Assembly (NCBI GenBank): GCA_002105175.1
Contig: MCGE01000016.1
Location: forward strand, 441,501-505,500
From: Absidia repens
Lineage: Eukaryota; Mucoromycota; Mucoromycetes; Mucorales; Cunninghamellaceae
Direction: 5' to 3'
DNA length: 64,000 nucleotides
Shown in pieces: positions 15,770 to 27,416 of the stretch (positions are counted from its first letter, which is position 1; each line of letters starts with the position of its first letter). The notes under the pieces are model-generated. The model saw only the letters and a list, made by a program, of their open reading frames with translations. It ran no database searches and had not been told where the DNA came from. The translations under genes and the position numbers were made by a program.

Positions 15770-17346
15770 CTAAGCTAAGCCTTTTTCGTGTTCTATAGAC
15801 TCCACGGTTTTGGCAACATCATCTGGGTCAATCACTTGTGGGGTTGTTGAAACATCATCAGTCAAAAGGCGTCGGTCATGGGCTTGAAACACAGCAGTGA
15901 TGAATTCAATCAGGGGTATGTTCATCCAGCGAGAGGGTTGTCTAAAGTGTTCAAACCAGCCAATGTGTCCTATATATGAGATAAATGTTAGTCAAGATGG
16001 TCTCATTTCTCAGGCAAGTATGTTTGATAGATTTACCTCCATGGGGCGTGAGAGCAAGGATGACATTTGGATTGGATTGGACTTGTTCGATAGGCAGGCA
16101 TTGATAGTTGGCAATCGGATCGTCCAAAGCATTCAGGCACAAGAGAGGAATCTTGACATGTTCAATCTTCCGCGATGAACTTGCATCAAAATAGTAGTGG
16201 TGTGTCGAGTCATAACCAAACATTCTCCTTGTAAAGGCTTCGTCAAATTCGCGCAGTGTTGTCACGGCCATCACATTGTCCTTGTCAATACGTTCATTCG
16301 TCTGCAATATCTCTTCATGTCTATCAATGGGGTGAGGTTTTAAAAGAAAGAAAAATAATATGATGATTAGCTTGTAAGTGACGCCACCGATATAACTTAC
16401 AATTTGAATACGTTTTTCAAGTTGGTTGCCATGCCTGCAGAATACACATTTTTACTGAAGGTGCCACTTTCGAGGCAGTCCATAGACCTATATAGTGAAA
16501 GGCAGTGGGTTAGTACATCATCATCATCGATCTATCTTACGCTTTGTAGATTAGTTATAGTATTACCTGACAAAGTCAAAAGGATTAGCAACAGAAATAG
16601 CCGCAGTCAATGGGGTGCGATCGCCTTCTTCACCAAGATATTTGACCAAAATGTTGGCACCTAACGAAAACCCAATAGCAATCAACGGTGTTCCAGGTTT
16701 CAGCTGTTTTTGAATTCGCTTCAGGGCAACACGGACATCTTCTGTATAAGCACCACAAAATAACTGAGATGTCTTTAATTCACTTTTTCCACATCCACGA
16801 TTATTGATCACCACACTTTGATAGTTGAAAGGAGTTGCTGTTACCTAAAAATAGTAAGCATGTATTTAAAAGAAGGGATATTTAATACATAATATATTCT
16901 ACAATTGTGTAAAGAGGGAGGGGAGAGGAGAGGATGATACTTACGACTTCCAAGATACCACGGATATAACTTTCATGGCTTCCACCTGTGAGTCCATGCA
17001 TACAAACCAAGGTAGGTGTATCCAGCAACCCGTCGTCTTGAGCATCCGTTGAATTAGCCGCAGGCAAGGCAGGGAACCAATCTAGTGCCACCTGACCACC
17101 ATCTTTCATCCCCAAATATTCTCTTTGATATAGAATGTCATCCATGCTAGGTGTACCTTTGTAGTAGGCGGCATAACCAGTTTGTAAGTGACCATTGAAA
17201 AGGTAGGGTGTTGCATGGAAAGAGGCTTCAGGACCATATAAATGAGGACATTTTTGTTGAATGAATTCTGTCAAGGAAACAAGAGTGGTTTCGTTCAATG
17301 GTACTTTTACTGTTTCTTTGTGATGAATGAGTTGTACTTTTGTCAT
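15770..17346 (-). CDS. Alpha/beta hydrolase, ABHD1/3 / yeast Eht1-Eeb1 (YheT) family
   Basis: Probable lipid or medium-chain-ester hydrolase/acyltransferase. Coding is complement(join(15770..15969,16037..16320,16401..16487,16567..16844,16945..17346)), 416 residues, typical of the family. Features: ATPYLFNGHLQTGYAAYY (family N-terminal motif), CMHGLTGGSHESYIR (oxyanion hole), VVINNRGCGKSE, nucleophile elbow GFSLGANILVKYLG (Ser near residue 194), LCLNALDDPI (acid residue) and HGGHIGWFEH (catalytic His), so the Ser-Asp-His triad is complete. No strong signal peptide; fungal relatives are often linked to lipid droplets or membranes. Its start lies ~150 bp from the start of the divergent DUF3020 gene. 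Confidence 0.9.
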
Positions 17347-17499
17347 TTTATTGACTTCACAAAAAAATAAATAAAAGGAAAAAGAAAAAAGTAATTTTTG
17401 CTCCGATAAGCAATTTTTTTTTCCTTTTTTTTTTTTTTTTTTTTTTTTGGCCAATTTCTTTCTTCTCACTGCGTGGGCTCAATCGTCTCCATTGGAAGC
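17347..17499. promoter_or_regulatory. Divergent promoter, hydrolase / DUF3020 gene
   Basis: About 150 bp between opposite start codons, containing a 24-bp T tract at 17425-17448 that would exclude nucleosomes. A shared promoter is inferred from spacing. Confidence 0.45.
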
Positions 17500-19624
17500 A
17501 TGTCGCGCTCACCGGTTTCTCCGTCTTCAACAACTGATGTGAATAAAACCTCTGAGCACCAAGCAACTAGTGATCATTATACAGCTGAAGGCGATTTGGA
17601 GATTCTTGCAATGAACAAAATTACTTCACCGCTGTCGATTCCATCCATCGTCACGAAAGCGGCTCCTCGATCTCCAGATCTATCACACAATTCAAGCACC
17701 CCGATTACAGCAATGATAAAACTGGAATCAAACGACATTGGCGAAACCAATTCTATGGATACAACGAATACGGCCACCATTCTCCCATATATTCCTATCG
17801 CTTCGACTTTCATACCCGGCGTTGATGACAATAGTAGTATGGCGGACACACTTTTACGAACAGGTGCAAATACATCAGCTCCCAATATCACCGACTCAGC
17901 AACCCCTATGGATACGAAAATTACAAGAATGGCGCTTATGGACATCAGCCAATTTGATATGTCTACTATTCAAGGGGTACCTCGCTTTGACTTTATTCAG
18001 GCACACGAAGCTATTACACAAACGGATTCAATTTTACCATCTACCTCGGCTTGTCCTGTACAACAACAACTGCCTGCTACTATTCCGATTGAAAATATTG
18101 ACGACAAGGCTGAGACTCAACTTCAACAGCATGCTGTACTGGTTGCTGAAAAGCTTCGAAAAGAAATATATCATCAAAAGGTAAGGTTGTTTTTTGTTTT
18201 TGTTTTTCTGTGGGCATCTAAACAATTCTTCTGTGTTTTCCACCTTTACTAGATCAAAAATGACAACCGTGAACGGAAAAAGCGATGGCGTGAACAAAAT
18301 GAAGAAAGAAGTAAGTAAAAGAAACTTGAAGTTGATATATATTAAATATTGATCACTTACATTCCGTTATTCACTGATAGACAAAAACAATGATCTACGG
18401 TGCAGGGTGAACAAGCGTGCATACAAATTATTTGGAAAGGAAGACAGCGAGCAAAAGCAACGATGGGCCGAGGAAGAATTCGTGAAACGGCAGTGTAGAC
18501 GCAAGGACAAAGAACGACGACGCACTGTGATGGACGACGCGGTATCATCAACCACACACTCACCTTCTGTGTCCTCAGCTTCGAAGAAAAAAACCCTACC
18601 ACGTAGAATTGGATCACATGCTACTCCGGAACATCTACCAGCATTACAAGAGGTCTACAAGTCAGTACTGTTCAACGATATGAAATCATTTCCCCCTGCA
18701 ATGATACGCAAACTTATGCAAGAAATGCAACTACTAGAAACACCTGCTGTTAAGTTTGAATTCAATCAAGAACATGCTTTACCTCAACTTGCCGATTTCT
18801 TACACCAGCTTCAGCAACTTTTATTAAAATCATCAAATACCCTATCAACACAGGTGGTTTCCCCATCAGTATCTCCTGCCATCAAATCTGGAACACTTCT
18901 ATCAGCGCCAACATCGACAATCGCACCAATCAATGAATCAGTGGAAGCGTCAAAGAGATCGTCCACAGGAAACAGCCTATCAGAAGAAATGATGAATTTT
19001 TCGGTACCAACAAGGATCTCACAGTCAGTTTTGGAAGTTCAGTCAACAAAAACAACAGCATCATTATCTGGTCCCCCATCATCGAATACTGATACAATGA
19101 TTTGTGAACCGTCAATGCAACAGTCAGTAACACAACAAGAATCCCTGTCAACGGAATCTGATGAGCTACACGGAAATAGTGGAGCACCAATAAATCAAAC
19201 AACGACATCAATGACAGAAAAATCCCTTGGGACCCTAGATGCAACCATACCAACGTCAACGACACACTACCTATCGGACCGATCGTTTGATAAATGTTTA
19301 TCTGGTCTTCTTATAAAAACACTCCAACAAACGACATTACTTTATCAGGAAAATTCGGCAAGTGTGGCAGCACCGTTAACAACACCAGTAACAACAGAAT
19401 ATAATGGAGCACATAAATATCAACACCTTCTACGACCATACTCATTGAATGCAATCATGACATTGAGGAAAATAAATACAGGTAAGACGAAGGAAACGCA
19501 TATTAGCTTGGTACCTAGGAAAATGAAGGAAAAAGGGAAAAACAAGGGATATGGAGCTACTGAACTCACTGCGGTTTTATCTATTATGAATAGAATGGAC
19601 AAAGCAATAATGGATTATGACTAG
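17500..19624 (+). CDS. DUF3020-domain nuclear protein, probable transcriptional regulator
   Basis: Coding is join(17500..18180,18253..18310,18381..19624), 660 residues; an in-frame ATG at 17473 would add 9. The central block is the fungal DUF3020 domain: IKNDNRERKKRWREQNEERN, then NKNNDLRCRVNKRAYKLFG and KQRWAEEEFVKRQCRRKDKE, about residues 228-300, built across three exons. The rest is Ser/Thr/Pro-rich and apparently disordered, with a possibly helical segment (LPALQEVYKSVLFNDMKSFP). The domain is highly basic and suits DNA or RNA binding, but its biochemical role is not established. No zinc finger or true leucine zipper is visible. Phases match at both introns; the gene is intact. Confidence 0.85.
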
Positions 19625-20559
19625 TCAACCCTGTCTTGGTATACCCACTTTGGAATTATGACGCTTTTGGCTGATGCGTATCACACTCACACATTTTGGC
19701 CAACTTGGCCATCATTTAGATTAGCTTTTATTACTCCCTTTTGAATAGTAGTAGCTAGTTTTAGTTATTTCAGTTTATTATCTTCATTTACAATAAATGC
19801 TCTGGGTTTGCCGCTCCGATAGAATCAATGAAAGGCATATTGAAGTTGATACATTTTGTCAACGAAAGATTCAATTGATGTATATTTTTTCAAAGATTCC
19901 CCAATCAGATAATAGATGAAGATATTGTATGGGTCATCTTTTTACACCCCCCCCTCCTCCCCGTTCATACGAGTATTCACAAATACAACATGTCTACTAT
20001 GAGTATTTCTTTTCCACAATACAACACTACTATATCCTACAAAAAGCAATATAATACGTACCCTACAAAAACAACACAGCACATACCCTGCAATAGATAA
20101 ACAACACATATCCCTCAAAGAATAATATATTCAGCACAAAAACAACACACGTATTCCACAAAAAACAATGCACACAAATATTCTTTCAAATGTGATTTTA
20201 CTTTATTGCAGTGATATGATAAAATAGACAGTAATAGTAAAATAAAAGACAATATATAATAACATATAAGAGATGAAGAGGATACTAAAATGAAGGGGCA
20301 TAAGATGATACGAATGATGTGCACACTGAAATAACGGGAATTAAGTTCACTAATTTAAAGAGGGAATGATGATGAGCACTAAAGTAAACAATAAAAATCC
20401 AATAGACGGAAGAGAAGGAAAGAGAGGGATTTTATAACAGAAGAAAAAAAAGAAAAAAAGAAGTGTGCGGTTTTTAAATTCTATGCTATGAGAATAACAT
20501 AATATAGAATAACATTGTATAAAATCAGTAAACTTTTGTAATTTTGATTGTGATGTCCC
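19625..20559. other. Intergenic region, no gene
   Basis: 3' flank of the DUF3020 gene, then A-rich sequence with short CAACAC-type repetition near 20030-20160 and a C-run at 19947-19961. I see no coding region. Confidence 0.55.
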
Positions 20560-20729
20560 TTACAAGAATTCGAGCTCACGCTCCATATCCTCAAAATCAT
20601 CATCTTCAATTGTGACTCGATCATTGACATTGGTGCTGCTGCTTCCTTTAGTCATGATGTAGCTGCCCTCGCTTCTACTTCTTTTGCTCTTGTTTTTGTT
20701 GCTGCTGTTGCTGGTCCCTTTTTTTGCTA
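20560..20729 (-). pseudogene. Last exon of a truncated gene, acidic C-terminus
   Basis: On the minus strand a possible splice acceptor (CAAACAG) at about 20730 opens a continuous frame of ~56 residues: Ser/Asn/Lys-rich (SNKNKSKRSRSEGSYIM), then TNVNDRVTIEDDDFEDMERE ending LEFL-stop. It reads like a genuine, conserved acidic tail, but all upstream coding sequence is missing: a solo LTR starts a few bases upstream (20735-21067), followed by other repeats. Either upstream exons were lost when the repeat block formed, or a huge repeat-filled intron lies here. Family unknown. Confidence 0.4.
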
Positions 20730-20734
20730 CTGTT

Positions 20735-20973
20735 TGTTATATTTATTAAATAAATGGGACTTGTTATCAAGTATTGTGGAACTTTTGGATGATTTTTTAT
20801 TTCTATTCAAATGTATTGTCTTATATTAATGTGATTGTATGTTTGCATGTAAAAATAGGACTGCTGAATATGATAGGAATTTGTGTAGTGGGAGATTCGG
20901 GGTCTGAACTACGTATTATGGAATGATCGTATGTGCATGAACTAAGGAATATGAATAACTGTATGGATAAATA

Positions 20974-21020
<47 letters not shown>

Positions 21021-21067
21021 AGATATATGGTAGATGGAATGATAGGTAAATGTGTTGGTATACAACA
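20735..21067 (-). mobile_element. Solo LTR, family A, copy 1
   Basis: On the minus strand it starts TGTTGTATACCAACACATT and ends AATATAACA, the TG...CA ends of the other family A copies (22173, 25328, 34587). It contains an AT dinucleotide run (about 20978-21015). No matching target duplication. The outer flank past 21067 (GACATCTTATCAATT) is the same as next to the copy at 34587, so the two belong to one duplicated, inverted segment. Confidence 0.8.
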
Positions 21068-22102
21068 GACATCTTATCAATTAAATAAAAACCATATCAA
21101 TTGTATCACTTATTTTACTTTTGTCCCTTATTTTACAACCATTTCACAGAATTATTGAAATTTTAGTGGCGTGGCGGGCACTTTTGGCGTGAGTAAGGGG
21201 GGATATTGGGAGCATTGTGCAATCAATTGTATGAGAGATGGATGGTTTGTTTGGTGGCAAAAAAGATTGTATAATATTTCTAAAGATGCATGGAAAATTT
21301 GAAGTTGAACGGTTTCGTAGTTCGTTTATATAAAGCGAAGACGAGTATATTGCAGGTTAATTGGATTTTGCAGGCTGTAAAGCCAGATGGGTGTGAATTC
21401 AACCGCCGCCGCCGGCAGTCTGGATTGTTGATCCAAAAAAAAAATGGGAGCGCAAATCCAAAAAAAAAAAAAAAAAAGACAAGTCAACGGGAATGAGCCA
21501 ACATCTGCTCACAGTTTTTGGCTCATTGTGGACCTGGTGGTTTTGGCTTTCTGTTTAGAAATAGTTTAGAAGGGTTTTAGAAAAGGGATTTCAAGAAGCA
21601 TGGGGAAACCCTTTCATTTTGATTGTAGAATCTTGGGGAAATGTCTTGATTAGCTTAGTACATGTAGATGTCTCTTTCCTTCAATAAAACATATATCTGC
21701 TTCCTTAAACCTTGTTTTTGTTTGAAATAAATGTTTGTTTAAGCTTCATTAGAAGTTTGGAGATCGCCATTTATAGAGATCCCTTTTAGAAATCCCTTTT
21801 TTATCGTACATCGTTCCTTATTCTACACCATTCATCTAGATTAGCATCTCTCTCAGCTACTATTAGAGATCCCCTATTTTTACATCTTCTTTCCTTTTAG
21901 TATAGTATTGACTATTATGATTCAATAAAAGCTTTTTTATTTTGCAATGAACAATGGATGGCAAAGCCATTCTACTGTGGTAGACTAATCTGCATACTAA
22001 TGAACATACTATTATACTGTTCTACATACTATTCTTGTTTGGTAGTGTATCCCTATAGTGTGGTGATCTATTTCCAAACCAATTTCGTACGGTAAATGCC
22101 TC

Positions 22103-22870
22103 TGTGAAATAACGTATATAAAGAAAAAAATAAAAAAAATAAAAAGTAGAAAATAAAAAGTGGGACGGTTAGTGTTATATTATAGAATAAAATAGGACTT
22201 GTTATCAAGTATTGTGAAACTTTTGGATAATTCTTTATTTCTATTCAAATGTATTGTCTTATTTATACTGATGTGATGGTATGTGGTTATGTAAAAATAG
22301 GGGTGATGAATATGATAGGAATTTGTGTAGTGTGTGATTCGGGGTCTGAATTACGTATTATGGAATGATCGCATATGCATGAACTAAGGTATAGGAATAA
22401 GTGTATAGATAAATATGAATATGTATATATGAAAAGGTATATGGTAGATGGAATGATAGGTGAATGTGTTGGTATACAACAGTTAGAATTAAGTGAGATT
22501 CTTGTATATGGTTTTTATTAATAAAAATGTCACTCTTTATATACTATATCTTATGTTTCATTAGAAATAGATATTACATGGGTTTATTGTTATTATTATT
22601 TTTTATCATGATCATTATTTTTATTATGATCGTATGATGTTCTGATATTAGGTGTATGGTGATATGATTGATGTTATTGCAAGGGTATTTTATTTTCTTT
22701 TATTCTATTTTATGGGACCTAATGATTTCATGAAGTGAATCATTATTTTCTTTTCTTCTATCACAATGTTGCGTGATTATTTATTTTTATCATGCAGTGT
22801 TCCTAATCGGAATTTCAATTTCTTCAGGAACAGCTTTTATTTTTATGCCATCATTTTTCATGATGCGACA
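22103..22870. mobile_element. Solo LTR, family C, with perfect TSD and a nested LTR
   Basis: Begins TGTGAAATAACG and ends CATGATGCGACA, bounded by the 5-bp duplication GCCTC at 22098-22102 and 22871-22875. The sister repeat near 25130 has the uninterrupted sequence (GTAGAGGCATTTACC on its plus strand), that is, the empty site. Without the nested family A LTR (and its duplication) the element is about 454 bp. TG...CA ends and a 5-bp target duplication fit an LTR retrotransposon; no internal coding part remains. Confidence 0.8.
22173..22481 (-). mobile_element. Solo LTR, family A, copy 2, with perfect TSD
   Basis: 309 bp. Read on the minus strand it has TGTTGTATACC and ATATAACA ends. Flanked by direct duplications GTTAG (22168-22172 and 22482-22486). 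Nested inside the family C solo LTR, so it inserted later. Confidence 0.92.
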
Positions 22871-23076
22871 GCCTCTACATGCTATAATGTTGTAAGCAAT
22901 ACTGAAGCATAGAGGCTTGTTATTATGGCTGTAGGCTTTCCCTCCTTTGGGTTTGTTTGTTGACGGGTCTCCCGATTTTTTGTGGTGGGATTGAAAATCG
23001 AAGCCCGCTCCGCCTGAATTGTTTTTCAAGCGGCATCCCCAATTTTCTCTCTCTCTTTCCCTTTCTCTTTTTTTCT

Positions 23077-23880
23077 GTCGTATTCCTGGTTCCCGATTAA
23101 CAACATTTACAGTATGTCAAATTATCTATATCATCATCATTTGCCATCATCCACACATATCAGGCACGCGGTAACCCTGAAATGGATGGAAGATAATAAA
23201 AAGACAAGCGTAAAATAAGTGATACAATTGATATGGTCTTTATTTAATTGATAAAATGTCAAGTCTTTTTATAATAAAATGAAGATATTTGTGGCTGTGG
23301 ATGGGAGCTTGATAACGGTGTATTTGAGACTACGGATAATTGAGGCTGTGTGCTATCTGATGTGTTGAATGACAAGTGTGAGAATAAGTGGGGAATTCAG
23401 GGGTAAAAAATAGAGTGAAGAGATAAGTCGGATATACAAATGATGATGGCATAGATGCTTTTGATGTAAATATTGCTAAGCAGGAACCAGGAATACGACA
23501 AACCCATTGCGTCCCAACAATTGTACCTTGTCACTCTCCAGCATATCCTTATACTGGCTATGTTTCACTTGGTCTACAATCAAGATCAAAGATCAATCAT
23601 CTATCTATTCCATAATACACTATTTTATTCCCTCATCTTGAACTCTACCAATAGTCCATTATTACTATATCTACAATCATCTATCATCATAAATTTATTA
23701 TTCCAACATCCGCTTCCCCTAACTTTTACTATAAAAACCCACTGTCATTTTATTCAATAAAAACCATATCAATTGTATCACTTATTTTACTATTGTTTTA
23801 TTTTATAACAATCATTTTAATTGTATCACTTGTTTACTTTAGTCCCTTATTATTACAACAATTTCAGGCTCCCAATTTTG
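23077..23880. repeat. Rearranged fragments of family B LTR
   Basis: Sequences related to the chromovirus LTR appear in pieces: TGTCGTATTCCTGGTT forward at about 23077-23190, an inverted piece at about 23205-23262, an inverted end near 23483-23500 (AACCAGGAATACGACA) and a diverged forward copy at about 23505-23870, ending with AATAAAAACCATATCAATTG. No open frame or intact duplication. Confidence 0.6.
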
Positions 23881-24228
23881 TAGCCATGAAATATGTTTTG
23901 AAAATTGCCTAAATATAATTTTATATTGATAAAATGATAGAGAATACTCACAAGACCATTTCTACCAATGCTGTTTTTCTCTCGCCTTTTTGCTTCCTTC
24001 CTCATCACAACAATCCTCACCATTCAACTTGGATCTGTAGAATAGTATACATTAGAATGCCTCATTCTTCATTCATGAATAAAACCTTTTTATTAAAATA
24101 TCGCCAAACTTAAGTCACTAAACTAAAGGGAGGGGAATGAAGGGATCTCGGGAGCACTCGAGGGATCTTGAGGGATGTCGTGAAAAAAAGAGAGATACAG
24201 TAGTTCCTTTTCCAAAAAGAAATACCTG

Positions 24229-24410
24229 CTCCACAACCTCCCCCCACAAAAAAATGCCTCCCCCCACAACCCCCCAAAAATTATACCTCCCCAACAACCC
24301 CAAAAAATTATACCTCCACCCACAACCCCCCAAAAAATGGCTCCCCCCCCACAACCCCCAAAAAAACGTACCTCCCCCATAAGAACCCCAAAAAAATACC
24401 GCCCAAAAAA
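24229..24410. repeat. C-rich / G-rich minisatellite
   Basis: Tandem imperfect units of type CCTCCCCCCACAACCCCC followed by AAAAAATTATA, repeated about seven times. The minus strand is a series of G-runs (GGGGGG, GGGG) at short spacing. It starts after an apparently unique stretch and ends in an A-rich tail. Confidence 0.8.
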
Positions 24411-24489
24411 GTCTGGTTTATTTGAGCCAAAACCAAAATCAGTAGGTTCAACTAATCAAAAGGCCTGAAGAAGGAATGATGTATAAAAA

Positions 24490-24645
24490 AGGGATCTCTA
24501 CGATGGATACGTATGTAAGAGGGATTTCTAAGAGGGATCTGTAAGAGGGATCTCTAAGCGGGATTTCAGAGGGGGGGGGATTTCTAAGAGGGATTTCTAA
24601 GAGGGATTTCTAAGAGGAATTTTAAGAGAGATTTCTATGAGGGAT
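24490..24645. repeat. GAGGGATTTCTAA minisatellite
   Basis: About ten imperfect copies of a 13-bp unit AAGAGGGATTTCT (variants with GATCTCT, GATCTGT, and one with a GGGGGGGG run). Single copies of the same motif occur in repeat R, so the array probably grew from it. Confidence 0.8.
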
Positions 24646-24649
24646 TTGC

Positions 24650-26336
24650 AAACTTTTAACGACGTTTAAACACACGTCATTGAAGTAAAGACAAGTTTTA
24701 TTGAAGCAAAGACGAATTTTATTGAAGCAGAGACATGTTTTATTAAAGGAAAAAGACAAACGAAGCTAATCACGACACCTCCGAAATCCTAGAATCAAAA
24801 TGAAAGGGTTTCCCCATGCATGTTGCGATCCCTTTTCTGAAGCCCTTCTAAACTAGTCCTAACAGAAAGCCAAGGTCACCAGCTCCACAACGAGCCAAAA
24901 ACAATGGAAGAAAAAATGATTTTTTAAAAAAAAGTGAAAGAAACAGAAAGAGAGAGAGAAAATGAGGGATGCCGCTTGAAAAATAATTCCGGCTAAGCGG
25001 GCTTTGATTTTCAATCCCATCACGAAAAATCGGGAGACCCGTCAACAAACAAACCCAAAGGAGGGAAAGCCTACAGCCATAATAACAAGCCTCTATGCTT
25101 CAGTATTGCTTACAACATTATAGCATGTAGAGGCATTTACCGTACGAAATTGGTTTGGAAATAGATCACCACACTATAGGGATACACTACCAAACAAGAA
25201 TAGTATGTAGAACAGTATAATAGTATGTTCATTAGTATGCAGATTAGTCTACCACAGTAGAATGGCTTTGCCATTCATTGTTCATTGCAAAATAAAAAAG
25301 CTTTTATTGAATCATAATAGTCAATACTGTTGTATACCAACACATTCACCTATCATTCCATCTACCATATACCTTTTCATATATACATATTCATATTTAT
25401 CTATACACTTATTCCTATACCTTAGTTCATGCATATGCGATCATTCCATAATACGTAATTCAGACCCCGAATCACACACTACACAAATTCCTATCATATT
25501 CATCACCCCTATTTTTACATAACCACATACCATCACATCAGTATAAATAAGACAATACATTTGAATAGAAATAAAGAATCATCCAAAAGTTTCACAATAC
25601 TTGATAACAAGTCTTATTTTATTCTATAATATAACAAATACTATACTAAAAGGAAAGAAGATGTAAAAATAGGGGGTCGCTAATAGTAGCTGAGAGAGAT
25701 GCTAATCTAGATGAATGGTGTAGAATAAGGAACGATGTACGATAAAAAGGGATTTCTAAAAGGGATCTCTATAAAAAGGGATCTCCAAACTTCTAATGAA
25801 GCTTAAACAAACATTTATTTCAAACAAAGACAAGGTTTAATGAAGCCGAGATATGTTTTATTGAAGAAAAGAGACATCTACATGTACTAAGCTAATCAAG
25901 ACATTTCCCCAAGATTCTAGAATCAAAATGAAAGGGTTTCCCCATGCTCCTTGAAATCCCTTTTCAAAAACCTTTCTAAACTATTTCTAAACAGAAAACC
26001 AAAGCCACCAGGTCCACAATGAGCCAAAAACAGTGAACAGATGTTGGCTCATTCCCGTTGACTTGTCTTTTTTTTTGGATTTGCGCTCCCATTTTTTTTT
26101 TGGATCAACAATCCAGACTGCCGGCGGCGGCGGTTGAATTCACACCCATCTGGCTTTACAGCCTGCAAAATCCAATTAACCTGCAATATTTTCTTCTTCG
26201 CTTTATATAAAACGAACTACGAAACCGTTCAACTTCAAATTTTCCATGCATCTTTAGAAATATTATACAATCATTTTTTGCCACCAAACCAACCATCCAT
26301 CTCTCATACAATTAATTGCACAATGCTCTAAAGTTT
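24650..26336 (+). repeat. Composite repeat R, copy 2, interrupted by LTR A
   Basis: Contains two dispersed-repeat cores (24801-24818 and 25929-25946), each preceded by TTTTATTGAA blocks, and the CCGGCGGCGGCGGTTG motif. A family A LTR (25328-25636) is inserted at an AATAC site. The segment 24957-25136 matches the reverse complement of 22871-23062, and the rest matches copies 1 and 3. Non-coding as far as I can see. Confidence 0.75.
25328..25636 (+). mobile_element. Solo LTR, family A, copy 3, with perfect TSD
   Basis: 309 bp, TGTTGTATACC to ATATAACA, flanked by AATAC at 25323-25327 and 25637-25641. The empty site (GTCAATACTATACT) is seen at about 27957-27970 and, inverted, near 21900-21915. 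Confidence 0.93.
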
Positions 26337-26400
26337 ACGCCTATAAGCTCCCAGCTAAAGCTTACAGCCATAATAACCACCTCTACATTATTGCCCAGTA

Positions 26401-27118
26401 GAAATATTGTACATTTTATATGCTACTTGAAGTGGAAATATTGTACTTTTTATATACTACTTGAAGTGGAAATATTGCACTTTTTATATGCTACCTGAAG
26501 TGGAAATATTGTACTTTTAATATACTACTTGAAGTGGAAATATTGTACATTTTATATACTACCTGAAGTGGAAATATTGTACTTTTTATATACTACTTGA
26601 AGTGGAAATATTGTACTTTTTATATACTACTTGAAGTGGAAATATTGTACATTTTATATACTACCTGAAGTGGAAATATTGTACTTTTTATATACTACTT
26701 GAAGTGGAAATATTGTACTTTTTATATACTACTTGAAGTGGAAATATTGTACTTTTTATATGCTACCTGAAGTGGAAATATTGTACTTTTTATATACTAC
26801 TTGAAGTGGAAATATTGCACTTTTTATATGCTACCTGAAGTGGAAATATTGTACTTTTAATATACTACTTGAAGTGGAAATATTGTACATTTTATATACT
26901 ACCTGAAGTGGAAATATTGTACTTTTATATACTACTTGAAGTGGAAATATTGCACTTTTTATATGCTACCTGAAGTGGAAATATTGTACTTTTTATATAC
27001 TACTTGAAGTGGAAATATTGTACTTTTTATATACTACTGGAAGTGGAAATATTGTACATTTTATATACTACCTGAAGTGGAAATATTGTACTTTTTATAT
27101 ACTACTTGAAGTGGAAAT
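26401..27118 (+). repeat. 34-bp satellite array, about 21 units
   Basis: Head-to-tail units of 34 bp: GGAAATATTGTACTTTTTAT followed by ATACTACTTGAAGT. Variants alternate (ACATTTT or ACTTTTT, TACTTG or TACCTG, ATACT or ATGCT) in a partly regular higher-order pattern. There are no unique spacers, so it is not a CRISPR array. A short open frame over the first units is a by-product. The array is cut at 27118 by a solo LTR and resumes at 27417. Confidence 0.95.
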
Positions 27119-27416
27119 TGTCGTATTTGTCATCTGTCACTAATCATTTCCCACACTATCACACTTGTCATTCCTATACAGGTATAACACACAGCCTCGA
27201 GTATCCACTACTTAGGCATATACACTTATATCTATAGATAACCAACTTCCCATAGCCTCAAATTACCATTCTTCGACCATATCCACAGCCACAACTAGCA
27301 CAGCCTTCTTTTTCCCATTTTATTATAAAAACCCTTCCTCATTTTATTCAATAAAAACCATATCTGTTATATCACTTATTTTTTATAACGTCTTCTATTA
27401 TTTATCAAATATTACA
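27119..27416 (+). mobile_element. Solo LTR (B-related) inserted in the satellite, with TSD
   Basis: 298 bp, starts TGTCGTATTTG and ends CAAATATTACA; contains AATAAAAACCATAT as in family B LTRs. The 5-bp duplication GAAAT flanks it (27114-27118 and 27417-27421), and joining the flanks restores the satellite phase (GGAAATATTG). Confidence 0.9.

Larger units (their letters stand above)
21155..23076 (-). repeat. Composite repeat R, copy 1 (minus), split by a nested LTR
   Basis: Covers about 21155-22102 and 22871-23076, the reverse complement of about 24940-26335 (copy 2) and of 27840-28582 plus 34362-34495 (copy 3). It carries the dispersed core (minus, 21599-21616), a CCGCCGCCGCCGGCAGTC motif, and AGGGATTTCTA-type motifs. 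This copy is undisturbed where copy 2 carries an LTR (AATAC site) and where copy 3 carries the chromovirus (CATGC site), but is itself interrupted at a GCCTC site by LTR family C. No coding potential recognised. Confidence 0.75.

Noticed and set aside
19160..19185. CTGATGAG ... GGAAA resembling a hammerhead ribozyme core
   Set aside because: No stem II or flanking stems can be formed, and it lies within the DUF3020 coding exon.
22790..23029. 79-residue minus-strand frame with a protein-like middle
   Set aside because: It lies across the junction of a solo LTR and repeat R, and the same sequence in copy 2 (24957-25136) is not kept open; treated as non-coding repeat.
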